A stretch of DNA of 62,000 nt from Symbiodinium natans (Eukaryota > Sar > Dinophyceae > Suessiales > Symbiodiniaceae): positions 237,501 to 299,500 of the forward strand of contig CAJNDS010002210.1 of the NCBI GenBank assembly GCA_905221605.1, read 5' to 3'. A program made the translations under genes and the position numbers. The notes below the pieces were generated by a model. That model made no database searches. It was given only the letters and a program-made list of their open reading frames with translations, and was not told where the DNA came from. Below are positions 11,359 to 21,220 of the stretch, one piece after another (position 1 is the first letter of the stretch; each line of letters begins with the position of its first letter).

Positions 11359-11961
11359 CTAGGCTGTATGTGCTGAGACCTGCACTAGGCCAGTGCTCCA
11401 GTTGGCGTCCGAGGGCCATAGGCTGACCTCGTGTTCCGACCGAGCCAGGTCGTGCAGATGGACGTGGAATCTATGGGATGTGGTCGTGCTTGCGAACTTC
11501 TGTAGGCGGTTTCGGCTGAGGTCGTCCGCGTCCGTGTTTTTGACGCCCGGAATATGCCCGACTTCTAGGCTCAGACCCTTGGCGTGAGCCCAGGAGGCTA
11601 CCTTCTGCAGGAAGAGGCAGAGCGGAAAGGCTGTGGTAAACAGCTTATTGACTGAAGCTTGTGTGGGGCTGTTGTCGCTGAGAGTGGGCAGGCAGAAACG
11701 GAGGCTGGAGCAACCGGTGGCCGCGTATGCCATTTGTAATAGAACCCACTGGGCAATTGTTTCGAAACAGGCTATATATTGCTGGGCATCCTTCGTGAGG
11801 AAAGGCCAGTGGGCGCGAAGCTCTGCTATGGACCACTGTTGTGCGAACCAGAAGGTCTGGCTTGATGTGCACAACCAACCCCCGATCCCAACTTGAGTGC
11901 CGTCCGCCATGGCGTCTGCGGCCGAGAGGCATGGCAGCAGGGGCGGCTGAGCTAGCGGCAT
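11359..11961 (-). CDS. Element 1 RNase H domain of the pol polyprotein
   Basis: RNase H removes the RNA strand of the cDNA hybrid. The acidic residues expected of the fold appear in order: D in SAADAMADGT, E in CFETIAQWVLL, D in LPTLSDNSPT and D in GVKNTDADDLSRN. The last has the form typical of DIRS and gypsy-type RNase H. The true frame enters from the RT frame upstream: the region just before (KITLRNDSKAALHWL) is in this frame but separated from the RT frame by one base at an A6 run (12,030-12,035). RT and RNase H are therefore one domain pair broken by a +1 shift. Confidence 0.75.
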   Translation of the reverse strand: MPLAQPPLLPCLSAADAMADGTQVGIGGWLCTSSQTFWFAQQWSIAELRAHWPFLTKDAQQYIACFETIAQWVLLQMAYAATGCSSLRFCLPTLSDNSPTQASVNKLFTTAFPLCLFLQKVASWAHAKGLSLEVGHIPGVKNTDADDLSRNRLQKFASTTTSHRFHVHLHDLARSEHEVSLWPSDANWSTGLVQVSAHTA

Positions 11962-12013
11962 GCGGAATTCGTGGGTGAAGCACTGGGCCAGCCAGTGCAG
12001 AGCGGCTTTGCTG

Positions 12014-13060
12014 TCATTGCGTAGAGTGATTTTTTGACGACACTGGCTTCCCTTTGACCTCTATCACCTTGGCTTTGATGGGCAGTTGTAGGTATGAGGC
12101 ATCTTTCGTGACTCGGCACTGGGAGTCTAGGCACCAGAGGAATTGTGACCAGCTGCGGGGTGGGATAGGGTATTGGGTCCCAGGCGGGCTATGCAAGTCC
12201 GCATAAAGCGGGGCGGCGAAGCAGCGCAGGTGAGAGCTTACGCTGGTTGCCCACATCAGCAGGCCGAGGCAGGATTCGAGCTCTTTCCGGGGGACGCGCT
12301 TATGTTCCAGGAGGCTGAGTAGCTGGGCGCGCAGTTTATCTAGCTTGGGCTGTGCTAGGCATACGGATTCTGTGGCGAAGCAGAACTTCCAACCACACCA
12401 TATGAGCTGGTCGCCGAAGGCCGCCTTTTTCCAGCTGATCGGGGCACCGATGATAGTGAGGAAAGCCACTGTGAGGGCTAGCTGCTCAGGGGCCTTATGT
12501 CTGAGGAGGCACAGCAGTAAGTCATCGACGTAGAGCCAAGCTTTGTGAGGCTCATGGGCTAGTACGTGGTGCAGCAAGCGCAGAAGCAGGGCTCCAACCC
12601 TCTGCCACCAGTAGGCTGAGAAGCGAGCGCCAAAATGGCACACCACATAGGCGAAAAGGCGATTGGCGTGTCGGAAGAGCAATAGGCCTTGGTCTGAGGG
12701 CTTGACCTTGACCCTCTTGTGGGCGGCTTTAAAGTCTAGGGCGGCTCCTTGGGAGGCGTGTTTAGGGTCTTTGGGCTTGAAGGAGGCCCTAACGTCCGCC
12801 GATGTAGGCAAGCAGACGCGTTCAGGCAATGTGCACAGTGGGTTTACGTTGCAAATTGAGCTGTCTAGGACCATTCTGGGGTCCTTGCCCTCGGCCTGCA
12901 CAACGTTGAGCTTGCCGATGGCTATGCCCTTGGGCCAGCGTAGGCGTGCGGCGGCTTCGCCTCCGTGGACTTCGGCTACCCACCCCTGGGCTGTCTCCTC
13001 GTCAAATGAGCTGCTGGAGTTGGCCGGGTTGGGCTTCGGCGTTCTTCCAGTTGGAGTCAC
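12014..13060 (-). CDS. Element 1 reverse transcriptase
   Basis: RNA-dependent DNA polymerase of the element. LDSSICNVN corresponds to the fingers block, ALDFKAAHKRV carries the motif A aspartate and LYVDDLLLCL is motif C with the YxDD catalytic pair. The thumb region follows up to the A6 break before RNase H. The frame opens at a GTG, so this is not a real start. The true N-terminal side lies in a third frame (13,206-13,031), which reads DGVPTGIFEPIPSS and then NWKNAEAQP. It joins this frame after a further one-base step near 13,031. The layout agrees with the single-frame methyltransferase-RT-RNase H polyprotein of element 2. Confidence 0.85.
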   Translation of the reverse strand: MTPTGRTPKPNPANSSSSFDEETAQGWVAEVHGGEAAARLRWPKGIAIGKLNVVQAEGKDPRMVLDSSICNVNPLCTLPERVCLPTSADVRASFKPKDPKHASQGAALDFKAAHKRVKVKPSDQGLLLFRHANRLFAYVVCHFGARFSAYWWQRVGALLLRLLHHVLAHEPHKAWLYVDDLLLCLLRHKAPEQLALTVAFLTIIGAPISWKKAAFGDQLIWCGWKFCFATESVCLAQPKLDKLRAQLLSLLEHKRVPRKELESCLGLLMWATSVSSHLRCFAAPLYADLHSPPGTQYPIPPRSWSQFLWCLDSQCRVTKDASYLQLPIKAKVIEVKGKPVSSKNHSTQ

Positions 13061-14133
13061 ACTCCTTTAGGCACCTGTCCAGTGGATGCCCCCCATCCAC
13101 GGAGGGCCACTGATGGCTGCTGGGAATGGGCTCGAAGATGCCCGTGGGCACTCCATCCTGGAGGACTGAGGGAAGGTGTCGGTATATGTCGGCCGTGAGC
13201 TGTGCAGGGCTGACCCTCCTCTATCTGGCATGCCACGGAGGGGTGCATGTGCAGGGCCAGGGCTACTTCTTCCATGAGGGCCTCTTGCTCCGTCTCTGAG
13301 ACAGGGTGTTCGGGTTTCCCCTCTGCGAGGTGTGCAGTGATGCGCTTGTATCTGTCCCCATCCAGACACCACTTTTGGAGCACCGACGACAGAGGCTTCA
13401 GCGGGCTGGCTTTGTGACTGGGCATTGAGCAGTCTGCGGAACTGCGTAGGCCAGCTCCGTCGCAGATCGGGGCTCTCGGGCCGCTCGATGCCATGTGCGT
13501 CTGAGGCGGCGGGGAGACCGGTATTGCTTCTGCCGGCCCGCCTGGTTGGGGCCAGAGGAAGCTAAAACAGCCCAGAAGGGCTTGTGCCAGAGATGCTGGA
13601 TACTCGGCTGTTTGCGAGCTAATGAAGTTGCCTGCTTGGTCCCTCTTGCCTTTGATTGACGCGTGCTGGAAGGTGTGCCTGCATGAGGACTGTAAGGGCT
13701 GTATGTGCGGGCTGTTGGAGGCGAAAGCCCAGGCTTTGGACCACATGCATCCGTGTGTGCAGGCGTCGACGTGCACGACATGGGCCGATGCTGACTGCAG
13801 CAGCTGTTGGCAGGAGGGCTCTAGCCAGGCCATGCTTGTGGGCGGGTTTTCCAAAACCCAGATGCCCCCCGATGCCGCAACAGCGCGGCAAAGCTCATGG
13901 CACCTCAGGTGTATAGTTTTGCTTTCAAGGGCGCGATGCTGAAGTTCGGTCGAGTTGGACGGTAGGCCGTCCATGTGCTCTGGAGATCGGCAAGGGGGGG
14001 GGCCCCCGGGCGCTAGTTTGGGGATGGAGTAGTCGCGACACGGAGGCGGCCACCAGGAGGCCGATAGAACCCGACCAGGCGAGTTGCAGTAGGCGGTGAA
14101 AGAAAGCATCCTGCAGGATGTCATGTTGGGCAT
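13057..14133 (-). CDS. Element 1 DNA-methyltransferase-like domain
   Basis: Two frames contribute. The upstream one (from about 14,524) ends in DAFFHRLLQLAWSGSIGLLV. One base further (14,047) this frame takes over with PPCRDYSIPKLAPGGPPPCR. The joined region has a PPC motif like motif IV of C5-cytosine methyltransferases, then WVLENPPTSM like motif VI, then conserved blocks VHVDACTHGCMWSK and TAEYPASLAQALLG. A clear SAM-binding motif I is not seen, unlike element 2, so activity is doubtful. A second one-base step near 13,206 leads into the RT N-terminal region. DIRS elements are known to carry an N6-adenine-type methylase after RNase H; here a different, cytosine-type-looking domain precedes RT. 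Confidence 0.6.
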   Translation of the reverse strand: MPNMTSCRMLSFTAYCNSPGRVLSASWWPPPCRDYSIPKLAPGGPPPCRSPEHMDGLPSNSTELQHRALESKTIHLRCHELCRAVAASGGIWVLENPPTSMAWLEPSCQQLLQSASAHVVHVDACTHGCMWSKAWAFASNSPHIQPLQSSCRHTFQHASIKGKRDQAGNFISSQTAEYPASLAQALLGCFSFLWPQPGGPAEAIPVSPPPQTHMASSGPRAPICDGAGLRSSADCSMPSHKASPLKPLSSVLQKWCLDGDRYKRITAHLAEGKPEHPVSETEQEALMEEVALALHMHPSVACQIEEGQPCTAHGRHIPTPSLSPPGWSAHGHLRAHSQQPSVALRGWGASTGQVPKGV

Positions 14134-14548
14134 TTATCACAATGTCGATGGGCTCCCAGCGCGGTATGGATTGCAGGCTGGCGGCGGCTGCCTGTGTGGG
14201 CGGATTGTCGTGAGGTCTGCTGCCCGCAGTTTGCGCGGTATCTGCAGGGCGTTTCCAGGTAATGTTCGGAAAGAAGGCTGTGCGAGGTCTGGCCTCTGTC
14301 GTGCGGAGGCTGTCGGGCACTGCGAGAGCTGTGTGCTGGGTAGGCGGTATGCTGTGTGGCCTCAGGGACATGTCTGCTGCAGGCTTGGCAGGCGATTGGT
14401 CCTTGGCCTGAGGCAGCTGGGGGCTGGGAGCTGGAAGGGCCGAGGCTTCCGACGTGGGCGGGAGCTGCGGGTCCGGCATGGGGAGTGGTGGTCCCAGTTG
14501 TCGGGGACGGTCCGGGCCCGCCACTGGGGGTGCGAGGCCCGGACTGTT

Positions 14549-15811
14549 TCAAGTCCTGGGCTTGCCGTGCTCATTGGCGGGGTGCTTTTGGGCACACCCT
14601 CGAACTGCACACACGTGGGCGAACTTGCACTCCTTGAGTTGGCATTGGCCGTTTTGATAGCGGCGGCAAATGGGCTGTCCCTTGTGCACGGCAACCCAGT
14701 TGGACGGAAGATTTGTAATCTTCCCTTTCCCCTTCCCCTTCTTAGGCGGTCTCTCTGCTCCCTTATCCACCTTGGGAGGCGGAGGGGGCGTGTTGGGCGA
14801 CTTGCGCTTGTTGGGACTGTCGGCGTTCTTGCCTTGGCCCTTGGGCTGACCTTTGTCGGGCTGCATCTTTGGGCGTAGCTGCAGTAGGCTAGAGAGATCA
14901 TTCCTGATGGAGGTGATCTCATGTAGGGCGTCATCGAGGCTCCACGATTGTGCGACCAGTTCCGACAGCGAGGCCCATATTTTCCTGTCGGCAGAGATGA
15001 GCTCGGCGGTTGTGGGCGTTCTTAGGCCTAGCTGTGCATCTGGTTGGTGCAGGCAAAGCTCCTTGACCTTTTTGTCAAGGGCCTTCAGGTTGTGCAGGTG
15101 TGCGGCCCCACAGAGGGCCCAGGCGTTGCGGAAGACAGTTTGGATCCTGTCTAACCAGGCTGCCGCCAGGCGCATATGCTCTACGGGCACTTCTGGGGTT
15201 TCATGAAAGAAGGCAGAGGCAATGATTTGGGCCTCTGTGCGTAAGGGCTTGGCAGTCTTGGCTTCCATGTGCTCCTGGTATTGGCGGGCGGATAGGCGAA
15301 ATTGCCAAGGGATCCAACGGATCTTCTCCCCGGGCTTTAGGCTGTGGTGCACAAGGCTGAGTAGGCGGATGCTGGGCATACTGTCTTGATCTAGCAGTTC
15401 GCCTGGGTAATTTGCCTTGAATTTGTCCACCATATCCTGGACTATGTCTTGGGTTAGGCGTGGCAGGTGCTCCATCCACTGTGAAGGCTGCGAAGGCATG
15501 ATGGGCGTAGGCAGTTGGGTTGTGTTTGGCGTGGGCACTTGGGCGTCCCCCCGCTGGACCAGCTTGTGGCAGTTGTCCAGGGCGCGTCGTAGGCGGGCGA
15601 TCTCCACAGAGGAGTCTAGGCCTCCTGGGCCGAGTTCTTGTGTGACTGCCTCAGGCAGGGCGTGTATGAAGGGATTGAGGGCTTCCACACACGGGAAGGC
15701 CCAGGCAAAGTCCGACATGGACTGGTACCCGCCATCCGAGATGGCGCTGCACAGCGAGGCGTGTACCCGACACTCCTTGAGCAAGTCTCGGAAGGCGTCT
15801 GGGCAGTCCAT
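14549..15811 (-). CDS. Element 1 gag-like nucleocapsid protein with CCCH fingers
   Basis: 420 residues. The first 270 are largely helical and unrecognised. A Lys/Pro-rich basic linker with GKGKGK follows. The C-terminus has a CCCH-type cluster, CRRYQNGQCQLKECKFAHVC, and then a second Cys/His group ending in HPANEH. This arrangement fits an RNA-binding capsid protein that packages the element RNA. Element 2 has a similar protein in the same position before its pol frame. The start is the first ATG of the frame; a later Met is possible. Confidence 0.75.
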   Translation of the reverse strand: MDCPDAFRDLLKECRVHASLCSAISDGGYQSMSDFAWAFPCVEALNPFIHALPEAVTQELGPGGLDSSVEIARLRRALDNCHKLVQRGDAQVPTPNTTQLPTPIMPSQPSQWMEHLPRLTQDIVQDMVDKFKANYPGELLDQDSMPSIRLLSLVHHSLKPGEKIRWIPWQFRLSARQYQEHMEAKTAKPLRTEAQIIASAFFHETPEVPVEHMRLAAAWLDRIQTVFRNAWALCGAAHLHNLKALDKKVKELCLHQPDAQLGLRTPTTAELISADRKIWASLSELVAQSWSLDDALHEITSIRNDLSSLLQLRPKMQPDKGQPKGQGKNADSPNKRKSPNTPPPPPKVDKGAERPPKKGKGKGKITNLPSNWVAVHKGQPICRRYQNGQCQLKECKFAHVCAVRGCAQKHPANEHGKPRT

Positions 15812-15961
15812 GGCGTGGAAGAAAGAGGAGCGGGGGTACGCGGTGATCTCGAGAGAGTCTCAACGGCTGCGGTGTAGGCGTGCACCTGGGCGGGCAGGCA
15901 AGAGGGTGGGGGGGGGAAGGGGGTTGGCTCAACATGGATGCACTGCGGGCCGTTCCTGTTT

Positions 15962-17641
15962 TTACTCTGAAGGCAGGCTCTGGAAGGCGTCCAGGGCAAG
16001 ACGGCAGGCTTTATGGCGGCACATCCTGGATGGGTCAGGCTCAGGCATTATGACCCCGGCGTCCCCCATGACTATCCCACAGGCGGTGCGCCAGTGAGTG
16101 TCAGAGATCGGATGGGCCAGATGTACTGCCCCCCAGTGTCCATTGGCGACGATTGCTGTCGCCGGGTCCAGGGGGGCTTTGGGGTGGCGAGGCTGTGGGG
16201 CTTTGTGTGGGCTGTCTTCCTCACTGGAGGAGTATGAGTCTTCGTCCAAGGTGGACTCATCGGAGGCATGTTTTGAGGCTGATTGTTCCCCGCTGGACCT
16301 GGAGGGTGAAGGCGAGGAGGGCTCGTTGGCGTCGTCATCAATGGCGGCCTGGGTCTCAAACTCACGCGCGTACATGAATCTGGGAATGATGGGCAGCATG
16401 TGACTGATTGTCATCGATTTGGGCACAGGGCCCGGCGGCACCTGAAAGCTGGGCTCTATGGTGGGGGCTTGTCCCCCGCGGGCTATTGGGCGAGTGGGCC
16501 TCCAGCCTGTGGAAACATTGTGGGCCACCGAGGCCTGTACCCATAGGCCGTCGATTGTATCGTCCCTCCCGTACAGCTCGGAGCTGACCTTGTGGTGGCC
16601 CGCCTTCCGGCGCGGGTCGGCAGGCAGCCTGAGTTGCTTGGCTGGGCTAAGAAGCCCCACTTTGAGGCCGTGTAGGGTGAAGTTGAGTGCTTCCTGGGCG
16701 TCGAGGGCGCCTGTCGAGGCTTCTTCGTGGAGCTGCAGCGCAGAGCGCAGTGCTGGCAAAGCCTGGGTGTAGGACATGGGCGATTGGAATGCAACCCCGG
16801 CTTGAGATGGGTTGGCCCAATTTGGCAGGATGGGCAGCATGAAGTCCGGTTCGGATGAAGAGCCCCAAAAGCGTTCCGTTGCGAGCCAAGAGGCGTGTAG
16901 GCGTGTGAGGTAGGCTAGGCACCAAGAGGTCGAAGGCCCTCTTCCTGATATGCCGGTCAGGGTTACTGCAAAAGGTTGTCCCGACCTGGAGGTTTTGGTC
17001 GTCCAACAAATTCCCCGGAGGGCCTGCGTTGTCAGGCTGAGGCTGCTTAGGCGAATGCGTTGTAGGTCGCCGAATCGTAGGCATGCGTGGTAGGCCAAAA
17101 GGAAGGCTCCGAGCAGTAGGACCATTTGGGTACCGGTGGAAGATTTGCAAACGAGGCGTTCCCATGACACGATGCATGCCATGGGAATGGGCAGGGCTTC
17201 TTTGCGATCTCTGGGCTTAATGTCGATTCTGTAGGTTGAAATGAGTGGATTGCTGAGTAGCTCCAGCAGGTGTTGCACCTGAGCCATGCGCGATAGCCAA
17301 GACAGGGCTTTAAGGGTTGTCTTGGGCGAGATTTGGCACACGTCCCTGTCTTGGGCAAGGGAGGCGAAGGCGGCCTCGAGGTAGTCGGCGAGCTCCACCA
17401 GGGATAGCGTTGAAAAGGCTATGTTGTGTGCCTGCAGAAAGTCTAAGAATCTGGTGCATCTGGACAGGTAGGCCTCGAGGCTGGAGGCGGCGTAGGCTGA
17501 AATGGCTCGGACCCGAAGTCTTTCAGGCGTGAGAGATTGGGTCGTCTCCGTCCAGAGGGAGCTGGTGTCCCTCAGCTTGTCCAGGAGGAGCAGCCAAATT
17601 CGGTTGCACTCTAGTTTGCGAGCATCTTCTTTGGCAAGCAT
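15962..17641 (-). CDS. Element 1 tyrosine recombinase
   Basis: 559 residues. It integrates the circular cDNA by site-specific strand exchange through a covalent tyrosine-DNA link. The catalytic set is visible: Arg189 in AYHACLRFGDLQR (box A), H-x-x-K at 324-327 in FTLHGLKVG, His349/350 in RRKAGHH and Tyr357 in SSELYGRDD. The N-terminal 150 residues fit the helical SAM-like core-binding domain. The C-terminal 180 are acidic and Ser-rich, and a Cys/His pair lies near the end. It sits upstream of gag, the reverse of classical DIRS1, where the YR frame is separate. The frame is intact. Confidence 0.88.
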   Translation of the reverse strand: MLAKEDARKLECNRIWLLLLDKLRDTSSLWTETTQSLTPERLRVRAISAYAASSLEAYLSRCTRFLDFLQAHNIAFSTLSLVELADYLEAAFASLAQDRDVCQISPKTTLKALSWLSRMAQVQHLLELLSNPLISTYRIDIKPRDRKEALPIPMACIVSWERLVCKSSTGTQMVLLLGAFLLAYHACLRFGDLQRIRLSSLSLTTQALRGICWTTKTSRSGQPFAVTLTGISGRGPSTSWCLAYLTRLHASWLATERFWGSSSEPDFMLPILPNWANPSQAGVAFQSPMSYTQALPALRSALQLHEEASTGALDAQEALNFTLHGLKVGLLSPAKQLRLPADPRRKAGHHKVSSELYGRDDTIDGLWVQASVAHNVSTGWRPTRPIARGGQAPTIEPSFQVPPGPVPKSMTISHMLPIIPRFMYAREFETQAAIDDDANEPSSPSPSRSSGEQSASKHASDESTLDEDSYSSSEEDSPHKAPQPRHPKAPLDPATAIVANGHWGAVHLAHPISDTHWRTACGIVMGDAGVIMPEPDPSRMCRHKACRLALDAFQSLPSE

Positions 17642-17781
17642 GGTTTGAAGGCGAGGTGGCCCCGAACGTTGTTGGTGAACGATTGGCTCTTGGCGCTTCG
17701 ATGGTGCTTCGATTTCCGGCGTAGAGGAGCTGGCGGGGTTAGGCGTTGCCGGCAGCTGAGCCGGTAGAGGCTTAGGCTTAT

Positions 17782-18420
17782 TCAGGTAGGCACTAGCGGG
17801 AGCAGGCTTAGGGGGGGGCTTGGGCAGCGGAGCCGTGGCATGCCAGCATGTCTGAAATTTCTTGGGGCATGCCGGGAAAGCTTACCCTCCAAGCGTGCGA
17901 ACAATGTGTTTCGGAACGGGCCCCGAGCGTGGGGACTTGCACAATGGCTGTGGCCAGGCGGACAGAGGCAGGAGCAGGGAGGCTGTGCTATGTGGTGCTT
18001 GCACCGGGCGTCTTCCACGCATTTTAGGCACCGGCTTGGGCAGATGCTGGGACAGATTTGTGACTGAGATGGCGGCCCTTGTGCAGGGCTGAAAACCCGG
18101 AATGACCGATTCCGCCCCGAGCACCTCCCAGGAGGGAGAGGAGTCGGAGGCCGGCCCAGGCATGCTGACTTGCTGCGGGGGGCAAGCGTGCGATGAGGCC
18201 TCATTTTCTGGGGACCAGTCCTCGATGGGGTCGGGTCCAGTGCTTGAGGGAGCTTGTTGTGGGTCCCAGTCCTCGATCGGGTCGAGGTCGGGCTCGATCT
18301 CGGAAAGGAGATCGATAGAGAGTCCCGGCAGGGAGGCTGGGGAGGGCGGGTTAGGGCTTCAATCCCCACTATTAGATAGCCTGGGCTTCTGTCGACTAGG
18401 AGTGGGGCTCCAGTCGACAC
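17782..18420 (-). CDS. Element 1 small Cys/His-rich frame
   Basis: 212 codons. The first half is Pro/Ser-rich. Positions about 120-190 hold repeated Cys and His (CLKCVEDARCKHHIAQPPC and following), spaced like the clusters in the gag protein and in two other small frames of this element. It may be an accessory nucleic-acid-binding protein. It could also be a decayed or non-coding leader with a chance frame; low confidence. Confidence 0.35.
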   Translation of the reverse strand: MSTGAPLLVDRSPGYLIVGIEALTRPPQPPCRDSLSISFPRSSPTSTRSRTGTHNKLPQALDPTPSRTGPQKMRPHRTLAPRSKSACLGRPPTPLPPGRCSGRNRSFRVFSPAQGPPSQSQICPSICPSRCLKCVEDARCKHHIAQPPCSCLCPPGHSHCASPHARGPFRNTLFARLEGKLSRHAPRNFRHAGMPRLRCPSPPLSLLPLVPT

Positions 18421-18880
18421 GTGGCTTGTGGCCTGGAAACATGTTCCTGGTGGTTTGAGTAAAATGGCTGCAGAGAGGGTGGCTCACAGAATGCTGATGA
18501 TGGGCGCTCCTTGCATGTGGAGGCGTTACTGAAAGCGGCAATCCTGTGCAAGAAGCTGAACTAGGCACCTGCAGAGAAGCGGGCAGGAGGCTTTTCTCGG
18601 TGTGTGAAGAGACAGGGCTTCGGCTGCATCTCGAAGGGCTCGATGGTGGGCACCTGCAACAGGTAAGCATGGGAGCTAAACAAGGCCAACTGGTCGCATG
18701 TGTAAACATGGTTCTGCAGTTGGCATACTCTTCTTTTCTCCCCTATTCGGGCCGGCGGCGGATGCAAAACAAGGCCCAATTCTTGGGTCGGGAATGGGCA
18801 AGGGCTGCTAGGCTTGGGCACGCTGGGCGGCAAGGCATAGGCGATGCCATCAGGGAAAATGCTGGCGTGTTGCCAGGGCT

Positions 18881-19516
18881 TTAAGGCGCGTAGGCATGGA
18901 ACCAGCCCCATGGGTCTTCGTGGGCTCTGCGAAACTCCACGCAGCGGCTGCACAGGTGATCCAAATGCTCACTGTCGGTGTCCGACATAATCTGTGCACA
19001 CACGAGGCCGAAGGGGCAGTGTGGGCGTGTTGAGCATGGGCGCATGCATCGTAGGCGTTCTCGATGGTCCACGTAGAAGACCTTGAGAAGGTGGGGCGCC
19101 AGATTGAAAGTATCTGGTAGGCACACACTGGTGCCTCGGTAGCGTCTATCGGCGTTGGGCGTAATCAGCAAGTGTGGGCAGGGCATGGACCTGGCACTGG
19201 TTGCCTTGGGCCGGAAGTCCCCTCCTGTGCGCAGTGGGTTCGGGAAGGGGTTGCGGAGGCCTCGATCCGAGGAGTCTTGCCCTAGGCCGAGTAGGTCCGT
19301 GAAGTCATCCTGGGTCTGGGCGTTCTGCGAGTCCGTCTGCTCTTGGGCAGTGGGAGGCGAGGTGTTGGCTTTCTGGGCTGGGGCCGACTGCGGCTGTGTA
19401 GGCGGTGGGCTGATAATGGAGAAAGGCACCACTGGGCCCGCGACAAATTGCGGGGCCCAAATGTTGAACCCCAAGGAGCGCACTTCCTGGGGTTGGGGGG
19501 TCTCCCTGGTCGGCAT
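18881..19516 (-). CDS. Element 1 Cys-rich frame continuing the Pro-rich protein
   Basis: 211 codons, ending in a Cys/His cluster (MRPCSTRPHCPFGLVC, then HLCSRCVEFRRAH). Its first 70 codons overlap the end of the Pro-rich frame at 19,305-20,738. A single base in the C6 run at 19,495-19,500 would join the two. The joined protein would be an acidic Pro-rich region followed by a Cys/His domain. Whether the break is real, a slippage site or an assembly error cannot be told from sequence alone. Confidence 0.5.
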   Translation of the reverse strand: MPTRETPQPQEVRSLGFNIWAPQFVAGPVVPFSIISPPPTQPQSAPAQKANTSPPTAQEQTDSQNAQTQDDFTDLLGLGQDSSDRGLRNPFPNPLRTGGDFRPKATSARSMPCPHLLITPNADRRYRGTSVCLPDTFNLAPHLLKVFYVDHRERLRCMRPCSTRPHCPFGLVCAQIMSDTDSEHLDHLCSRCVEFRRAHEDPWGWFHAYAP

Positions 19517-20738
19517 GGGCGACTAGGCTGGCGTAGTCGGCTTCTGTGATGTGCACCCGACCCCTCTGGTCCTTCCTGAGGATCCAGCCATCCGCTCCGA
19601 AGATGGAGCATTTGATCTTTTTGTGGGCCGGTTCTGGCTCCTGCGGCATAGGCGGCGGCGGGGCCTTGGTTCCCGGCGGCTGATGGGATTCTTGGGCCTG
19701 CTGAGGCGGTTGTGCGGGCGGTGGGCAGGAGGGAGGACCTTTGGGCTGGGCTGCCATGGGCTCTTCCTCGAGAGTGAACCAGAAGGAGTCCCAGTCCACC
19801 GAGATGGCATTGGCTGGCGGGTCCTGCCCCCAAAAGTTGTGCCAGGTCCTGCCCTCGTAGACCATGGTCATGCGAGGGTTGGGCTTGGTTGGCGAGGCCG
19901 ATGGGCGGGCTTCTGGCTCAGGCGGAGCCTTGCTGGTGGGCTCGGAGGGCAAGCTCTGCCCCGGGCTGGGCGGGGTACTCTTGGCAGGAGGGGCTGGCGG
20001 CACCTGTGATTCTGCGGGTGCAGGTGCTTTGGGCTGCTTGGGTGGCCATGGGCTGACAATCTTGGGCATGGCAATAGGCACGCCCCCGAAACCTATGACC
20101 TCCTCGATCACAGGGCTGTCCTCGTCGCTGGTGCTCGTGGGCAAGGGCGTGTTGAGGGCCTCCTCCTCTTGGATATCGGCCCAGGCTGGGCGGGTCTCGG
20201 AGACCGAGGGCAGTGGGCCGGGCTGGGCAGATGGGCTTGTCTCGGCCTCTGTCGAGGCGATGTGCTTCACAAGCGCCTCAGGCACTTTGACTCCATCCTT
20301 TTTGAAAACTAGGCTGGGAATGACGCGGCCATCCCCATGGGCTCGGCGGATCTGGTCGGGCGACCAGGATAGGCCTTGGGCTGGGTCGATGAAGTCCCAA
20401 TCTTTGCGTGTGAGGGCTTTCGCCTTTTGCCCGCGGCGGGTGGAGGCTGACTTCTTCATATCGGCTAGCTCGTCTGCGAGCAAGGACGAGGCTGAGGCAT
20501 CCGGGGCTGGATTGGGCGTCGAGCCCGATTCAGGCGATTGGGCTTGGGCTTGGCCAGTGACCACCGGTGGCGGGGCCTTGGTGGGCAGTGTCTGTCCCGG
20601 CTGGGCATTGCCTGAACCCGAGGCGGGTTGAGGCTGTGTCTCCTGGGCAGGGGCACTGGCTAGGAGGCGGTCGCGGGCTTCGGGGCTGAGCTGGTTGAAG
20701 TAGGCCAGCAGCTTTCCCTGAATGTCGGCAGTGTCCAT
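19305..20738 (-). CDS. Element 1 Pro-rich protein
   Basis: Start chosen at the Met of MDTADIQGKLLAYFNQLSP (20,738); 48 upstream codons are open but low-quality. It begins with a short helical segment, then runs through about 400 residues rich in Pro, Ala, Ser and Gln, with islands such as LTRKDWDFIDPAQGLSWSPD and WHNFWGQDPPANAISVDWDS. No catalytic domain is recognised. It may be a structural or capsid-associated protein. The functional C-terminus is probably in the overlapping +1 frame (see 18,881-19,516). Confidence 0.55.
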   Translation of the reverse strand: MDTADIQGKLLAYFNQLSPEARDRLLASAPAQETQPQPASGSGNAQPGQTLPTKAPPPVVTGQAQAQSPESGSTPNPAPDASASSLLADELADMKKSASTRRGQKAKALTRKDWDFIDPAQGLSWSPDQIRRAHGDGRVIPSLVFKKDGVKVPEALVKHIASTEAETSPSAQPGPLPSVSETRPAWADIQEEEALNTPLPTSTSDEDSPVIEEVIGFGGVPIAMPKIVSPWPPKQPKAPAPAESQVPPAPPAKSTPPSPGQSLPSEPTSKAPPEPEARPSASPTKPNPRMTMVYEGRTWHNFWGQDPPANAISVDWDSFWFTLEEEPMAAQPKGPPSCPPPAQPPQQAQESHQPPGTKAPPPPMPQEPEPAHKKIKCSIFGADGWILRKDQRGRVHITEADYASLVAHADQGDPPTPGSALLGVQHLGPAICRGPSGAFLHYQPTAYTAAVGPSPESQHLASHCPRADGLAERPDPG

Positions 20739-21220
20739 TCTGGGCGAGAGAATGGGCGAACACTGAATCTGGGGAGGCTTGAAGCTGTGAAAGCGGCGCT
20801 GAAAGCAACAAGGTATGGCTCCAGAGACCGCATGGGCAGGCATGTCCGTATGCAGAGAACAAGGCATGTGCGGCAACAGCACTCACGAACGACTGCAAGA
20901 GCACATCCGGCCTTGAAGTCGTGCGAGAGAGGCAGGCAGAAAGTGCGTATTGGCCTGACAGTGAGGAAGTATGAACACCAACCGGTCAGCAACTCTCAGG
21001 GCGGTGTGCAGCAAGTAGGCAGAATAAGGTGGCAACTGGCAACCTCGATGTACATGAAGTCGATGCCGAGCTCGAAGGCGTAGGTACCTGCAGCAAAGGG
21101 CAGGATGGGCGGGTCCATGAACAATCAGTGCATGGGGGGGGCACTAGGCAAGGCAGCGTGCGGCTCACAGGGCATAGGCGTAAGTCGGGTGCGACATGGC
21201 GGCGTGGGTCCCGGCATGGG

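Noticed and set aside
13060-13067. GTG at 13,060 as the RT start of element 1 overlapping the methyltransferase stop
   Set aside because: The better coding path runs through a third frame (DGVPTGIFEPIPSS) with one-base steps on both sides, so the overlap is accidental.
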